From contig NC_080714.1 of the NCBI RefSeq assembly GCF_019097595.1, positions 8,573,759 to 8,637,758 on the forward strand: DNA of 64,000 nt, read 5' to 3'. The DNA is from Hemibagrus wyckioides (Eukaryota > Chordata > Actinopteri > Siluriformes > Bagridae). Below the pieces are notes generated by a model, which saw only the letters and a program-made list of their open reading frames with translations, searched no databases and had not been told where the DNA came from. Of this stretch, positions 60,117 through 64,000 are shown piece by piece. The position numbers were made by a program, and so were the translations under genes. Every line of letters begins with the position of its first letter. Position 1 is the stretch's first letter.

Positions 60117-60245
60117 GTAGGATGGATCACTCGCGTTTCTTTCTTGCGTTAGCGTGATCTGCGCGTGGAAGGTGATCAGATGCGCAGTCGACCCCTGGCA
60201 CCTCAGTGCGCGTGTCCCTGCAGCGAACTACCATCTTGATTTCTG

Positions 60246-60292
60246 TAGCTAATAATAATAATAATAATAAAAATAATAATAATAATAATAAA
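60246..60292. repeat. AAT trinucleotide repeat
   Basis: About 15 units just downstream of the putative first exon. Confidence 0.9.
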
Positions 60293-60299
60293 TTCAGTC

Positions 60300-61900
60300 G
60301 CGCGTTCAATGGGTGTTACGATGCAGTAAAGGTGCACCAGGCTGCCTGCTGGCTTTAAGCGCTACAGATCTCCGCATCGCTATAGCGCGTGAGAGGATTC
60401 ATGCTCGAAGGATAATGACGCGCGACTGATTACCGCGGTAAGACTCCCTCAATTCCTATCGACACAAACCACGATATAAATAGTGCCAAAGCTGTGCATT
60501 GACAAGAAACGTGAAAAATAATACCCGCGTGATGTGCTACACATAAAAAAAGTAGGCTCTCATGAACAATAAATCCCGGTTTGAAAAGAGACTTGTGCAC
60601 GCGCTCTTTCATTTCTTTCTCGCGAGACCGAAAAGTCTCCCACGTTTCTGTTGTTTTAGGAGGCACTGCTTGCTCTTCGTTATCACAAACCGTGTGCATG
60701 AAGCCCTAGCGTCGAGATGTCATCTGTCACTCTGATCCCTTGAGGCCAGGGTTTAACTGCTACAAAACTACTGGACATAAATTGCATTGGCTTTTAACTG
60801 TATCACTGCTATGCATCAAAAGGCACCAGAATGGACATCCTCATTTTAAAGGGCTCGAGGATGGAGAAATAAATCCCACTGAATGGATATGTATCCCACT
60901 TCTTATTGTGGTTGTGTTGCAGTTTTTGATATTGGAGAGCAAAAAAAAAAAAAGGATTGTGAACACACCACAGGGCAATACAGTGGTGCAGTGGGTAGCA
61001 TTACCTGTAGGGGTAACAGCGATCTGGCCAAAATATCATATTATGATTATGATATGATTCACAATAATACCAGGACTGTTTATCTTACTGAACAGAGCGA
61101 GCAAACTAAAAACGTAACCTCACAAAAATAAATAAATAAATAAACAGAGATCACTTTCAAAATATAAATTGTATATCCTTTGCCAGGTAAAATGCCCTGG
61201 CATCCCTCCAGTCTTTCCAGTGCTTACTTGTTTTTTTTTTTTTTTGCTCAAGTACCTCTGTCAAACCCATTTGTTATTGAGTTTGCTACAGTCCAATTTT
61301 TCGGATGCTCTCTCGTTATACTCACATGTGCTCCCAGTGTTATCTGGATTTCTTTGGGGTGCTTTAAAATGAGGCAGTTAAACAGGTTCATCATGTTTCC
61401 TCAACATGCCAGTCTTGCATTTGCATATTTGGCAAACAACCATTGTTTTCCTGGAGTAAAATCCAGCGGTTCCACATATTGTTGTTTTTTAAGCACCAAA
61501 TCGTCAGTGTCGTCAGCCAGGCTGCTGTGTTACCGAACGAAACGAGGAGAAAATCTAAATTAAAGAAACTGCTAGTTGCTATTGGTTTGTTTATGCGTCT
61601 GCCAGGGAAAATATGAGCTGTACTAGGAAATAGATGAATGTCTGAGATGAATGTTTTCAGTTCAGCTGACAGAATGGGTTTAGTATGATGGTACTGGCAA
61701 TTTTTCTGTAAACACAGATAGTGGAGACATTTTAATCAGTCAGGGTATATATATTCGTCATATCATTCATCTGTGCAATCCTTGGTCCTCGGGTTCTCAG
61801 TTCATTATTGGACTTGGATTATTGTCTGTTTTGAGTTTTGCATGTTTTTAGGTTTCCTCTGGGTTCTTTGTTTTTATCTCACCTTCCAAAAACATTAGAT
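60300..61900. other. Putative first intron, no coding exon found
   Basis: CpG content remains raised to about 60,440 and then falls. No further exon can be supported. Confidence 0.45.
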
Positions 61901-61914
61901 GAACTGGAGACTCT

Positions 61915-62161
61915 TCAGTTTAAGTTGTCTTTATTTGTCACATATACATTACTGCACAGTGAAATTCTTTCTTCACATATCCCATCCTTGGCAGTTGGAG
62001 TCAAAGCGCAGGGTCTACCATGATGCAACACTCCTGGAGCAGGGTGGGCTGGGGGCCTCGCTCAAGGGCCCAACAGTGGCAGCTTGACTGTGCTGGGGCT
62101 TAAACGCCGATCTTCCAGTCAGTGACCCAGAGTCTTAACCACTTGAGCTACCACCGCCCCC
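61915..62161 (-). repeat. SINE, reverse
   Basis: On the minus strand the head is ggggcggtggtagctcaagt ggttaag (A box). The far end has tctttatttgtcacatatac, a widespread fish SINE tail. Confidence 0.7.
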
Positions 62162-62659
62162 ATTCATTCAGTCTAGGTGGAAATGTGTATGCATGCTGTC
62201 CAGTGATGGACCAGCAGACTAATGCACAGATACAGAACACAGAACCCTGATGAACTCAGGTTATAGTAGTTACTGAAGATACATGAGTGAAGATGATAAG
62301 CTTCCGCTATTTGAATAGTCCTGAATTATAACTTTATATTGACTCACTATATGTATGATACAGGATTTGAGATACGCTATGTACTTAGTTATTCTTCAGC
62401 ATTAAATAATGTTATACAAACTACATAGTCACATTTTGTAGTCATATTTTCACAGGAAACCCATTCAATGCAAAGCTTGAACTGGATCTGACCTGAATAG
62501 CAGCTTAGGGGCTTTGGAGGTGAAGGTGAGATTATTTGAGGCTTGAATAGTTCTCAAGGTTAAAAGACTTGACAACGTCACATGCATCCAATAATTTTCA
62601 GGCAGCTGTTCAGATCAACAGCTATACTATCACGCTGAACCTAAATATTATATAAAATT

Positions 62660-62852
62660 TCTATTCCATTTCCAGCATTTGGCAGACACCCTTATCCAGA
62701 GCAAACTTACACTTTGTCTCATTTTATACTACTGAGGGTTAAGGACCTTGCTCAGGGGTCCAGCAGTGGCAGCATAAAGGACCTGGGATTCAAACTCACA
62801 ACCTTCCAAGCAGTAGTTTAACACCTTAACCACTAAGCCACCACATCCCCAA
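62660..62852 (-). repeat. tRNA-derived SINE, reverse
   Basis: On the minus strand: A box in gtggtggcttagtggttaag, B-box-like gagtttgaatccc, and a tail related to the conserved 'ggataagggtgtctgcc' motif. Nearly complete. Confidence 0.8.
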
Positions 62853-64000
62853 TCATTTATACTTACAAGATGCTTCCCGGAGTGAATAAACGATGTGCTG
62901 TAGCTTATAATCAATACTCTGAAGTGAAGTATATGTGATATATTGTGAGAAGTGCTAGTGCATGGATGCTTGAAGGACTTTGTCAGTTTGTAGGAACAGC
63001 AATACTGTTCAAGGAAGGTACAGTTTGTAGTGAAATGATGGTCTTATTCTGGCATTGACATTCTTCACAATGTTTTATTAAGTCTAAATAAACTCTGCAA
63101 GCTTCCACTGCTGAGTAATGTGCAACCTCAGAGCCATGATGCTTTTTCCAGCATAAATGATATCGGATGATTCAACCTAATTATATGTAAAACCCGATAC
63201 GATACTGATTTAGAGTTTGAATCCTGGATATTTTTTTTGGATACTTATACCGTATCAGGGCATCTCTCTTTGAGGTCAGTGCAACTCTCAAGTCTTATGA
63301 ATGAGATGACCTGGGTTTGGCCTGTTTTGTGTCATGATAATGGAGTAACATTATGACTTTTTATCAGACAACACGACATTGTAAAAGAGAGAGAGTGAGA
63401 GAGAAAGAAAAATAGAGTGGAAGAAAGAGAGAGGACAGAGAATAAAATAATCAGAAAATCTAGGGCTGTGAATGTGGCAATAAGAACCTGATAAAATCAT
63501 AGTGGTTGCCAGCTGAGGCATGCCCACAAAACTGAAAGTAAAACAGAAAGTTTGTAGAGAGTTAAAGACTTGTATAGGCCTTTGTTTATCATATTTTATG
63601 CTTTTGTGATAAATTAAGAAAGGGAAAGTACGAGTATCAGGCGAACATGTTGTGTTGATTTGGGTTCATATGTTGTGCATGATCATTTGTGCCCATTAAG
63701 TGGGTCTGTTTTTGCGTAAAGATGGAAAGGGAGCAGGTTTTGCCCTGATGATAAAGACTACCTACATTCCTTAAGGGTGGATGTGTGGAATCCTTTTGGT
63801 TAGAACGACCAGTAACAACCCCCCCCATACCTTTCCACTGCGCACACACACACACACACACATACACGTCTGCCTCCCCCACACACCCTACATAAATAAG
63901 CCATGCACATTTATCTTTAAAAAAAAAAGGGGGAATTCAGCAATATGCTGACTGGTTAGCTCAGCCCTATCCTTTGAGCAGATAAACCCCACTCCCACAC
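62853..64000. other. Window end, no gene found
   Basis: Only low-complexity tracts: a purine GA run at 63,388-63,440 and a CA run near 63,842-63,863. Confidence 0.5.

Overview
The window is nuclear DNA from a vertebrate, almost certainly a teleost fish. It has short exons with GT-AG introns, vertebrate orthologues at high identity, many decayed Tc1/mariner, pogo-like and hAT-like DNA transposons, tRNA-derived SINEs and long GT, TC, TATC and ATT microsatellites. I cannot fix the species. The Tc1 families resemble those I know from ostariophysan fish such as catfish and cyprinids.

Three protein genes can be read exon by exon. (1) mtor, minus strand: its 5' half occupies about bases 301-29,100. 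Twenty-seven coding exons give about 1,400 codons, covering the HEAT-repeat region and the start of the FAT domain. The rest of FAT and the FRB, kinase and FATC domains lie beyond base 1. (2) qars1 (cytosolic glutaminyl-tRNA synthetase), minus strand, 29,801-41,021: complete in 23 coding exons, 773 codons plus stop. (3) ogg1 (8-oxoguanine DNA glycosylase), plus strand, 42,305-46,495: complete in 7 exons, 373 codons plus stop. The phases of consecutive exons agree at every junction in all three.

The layout is compact on the left. qars1 ends only about 0.5 kb before the mtor promoter, in the same direction. qars1 and ogg1 are head to head across 1.28 kb containing four CCAAT boxes and a GC box. 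From 46.5 to 59.8 kb I find no coding gene, only repeats, microsatellites and one possible conserved non-coding block near 54.1-54.5 kb. At 59.8-60.1 kb there is a CpG-rich, CRE-containing stretch ending in a good splice donor. It is probably the promoter and first exon of a plus-strand gene that runs off the right edge.

The genes share no pathway operon-style: mTOR is the amino-acid-sensing growth kinase, QARS1 charges tRNA-Gln, and OGG1 repairs oxidised guanine. The most unusual points are the junction at mtor exon 19, a charged 39-residue insertion with a possible nuclear signal in OGG1, splice sites in qars1 and ogg1 that sit directly against microsatellites or a transposon end, an inverted pair of Tc1 derivatives in a qars1 intron, and a short perfect hairpin in an mtor intron.
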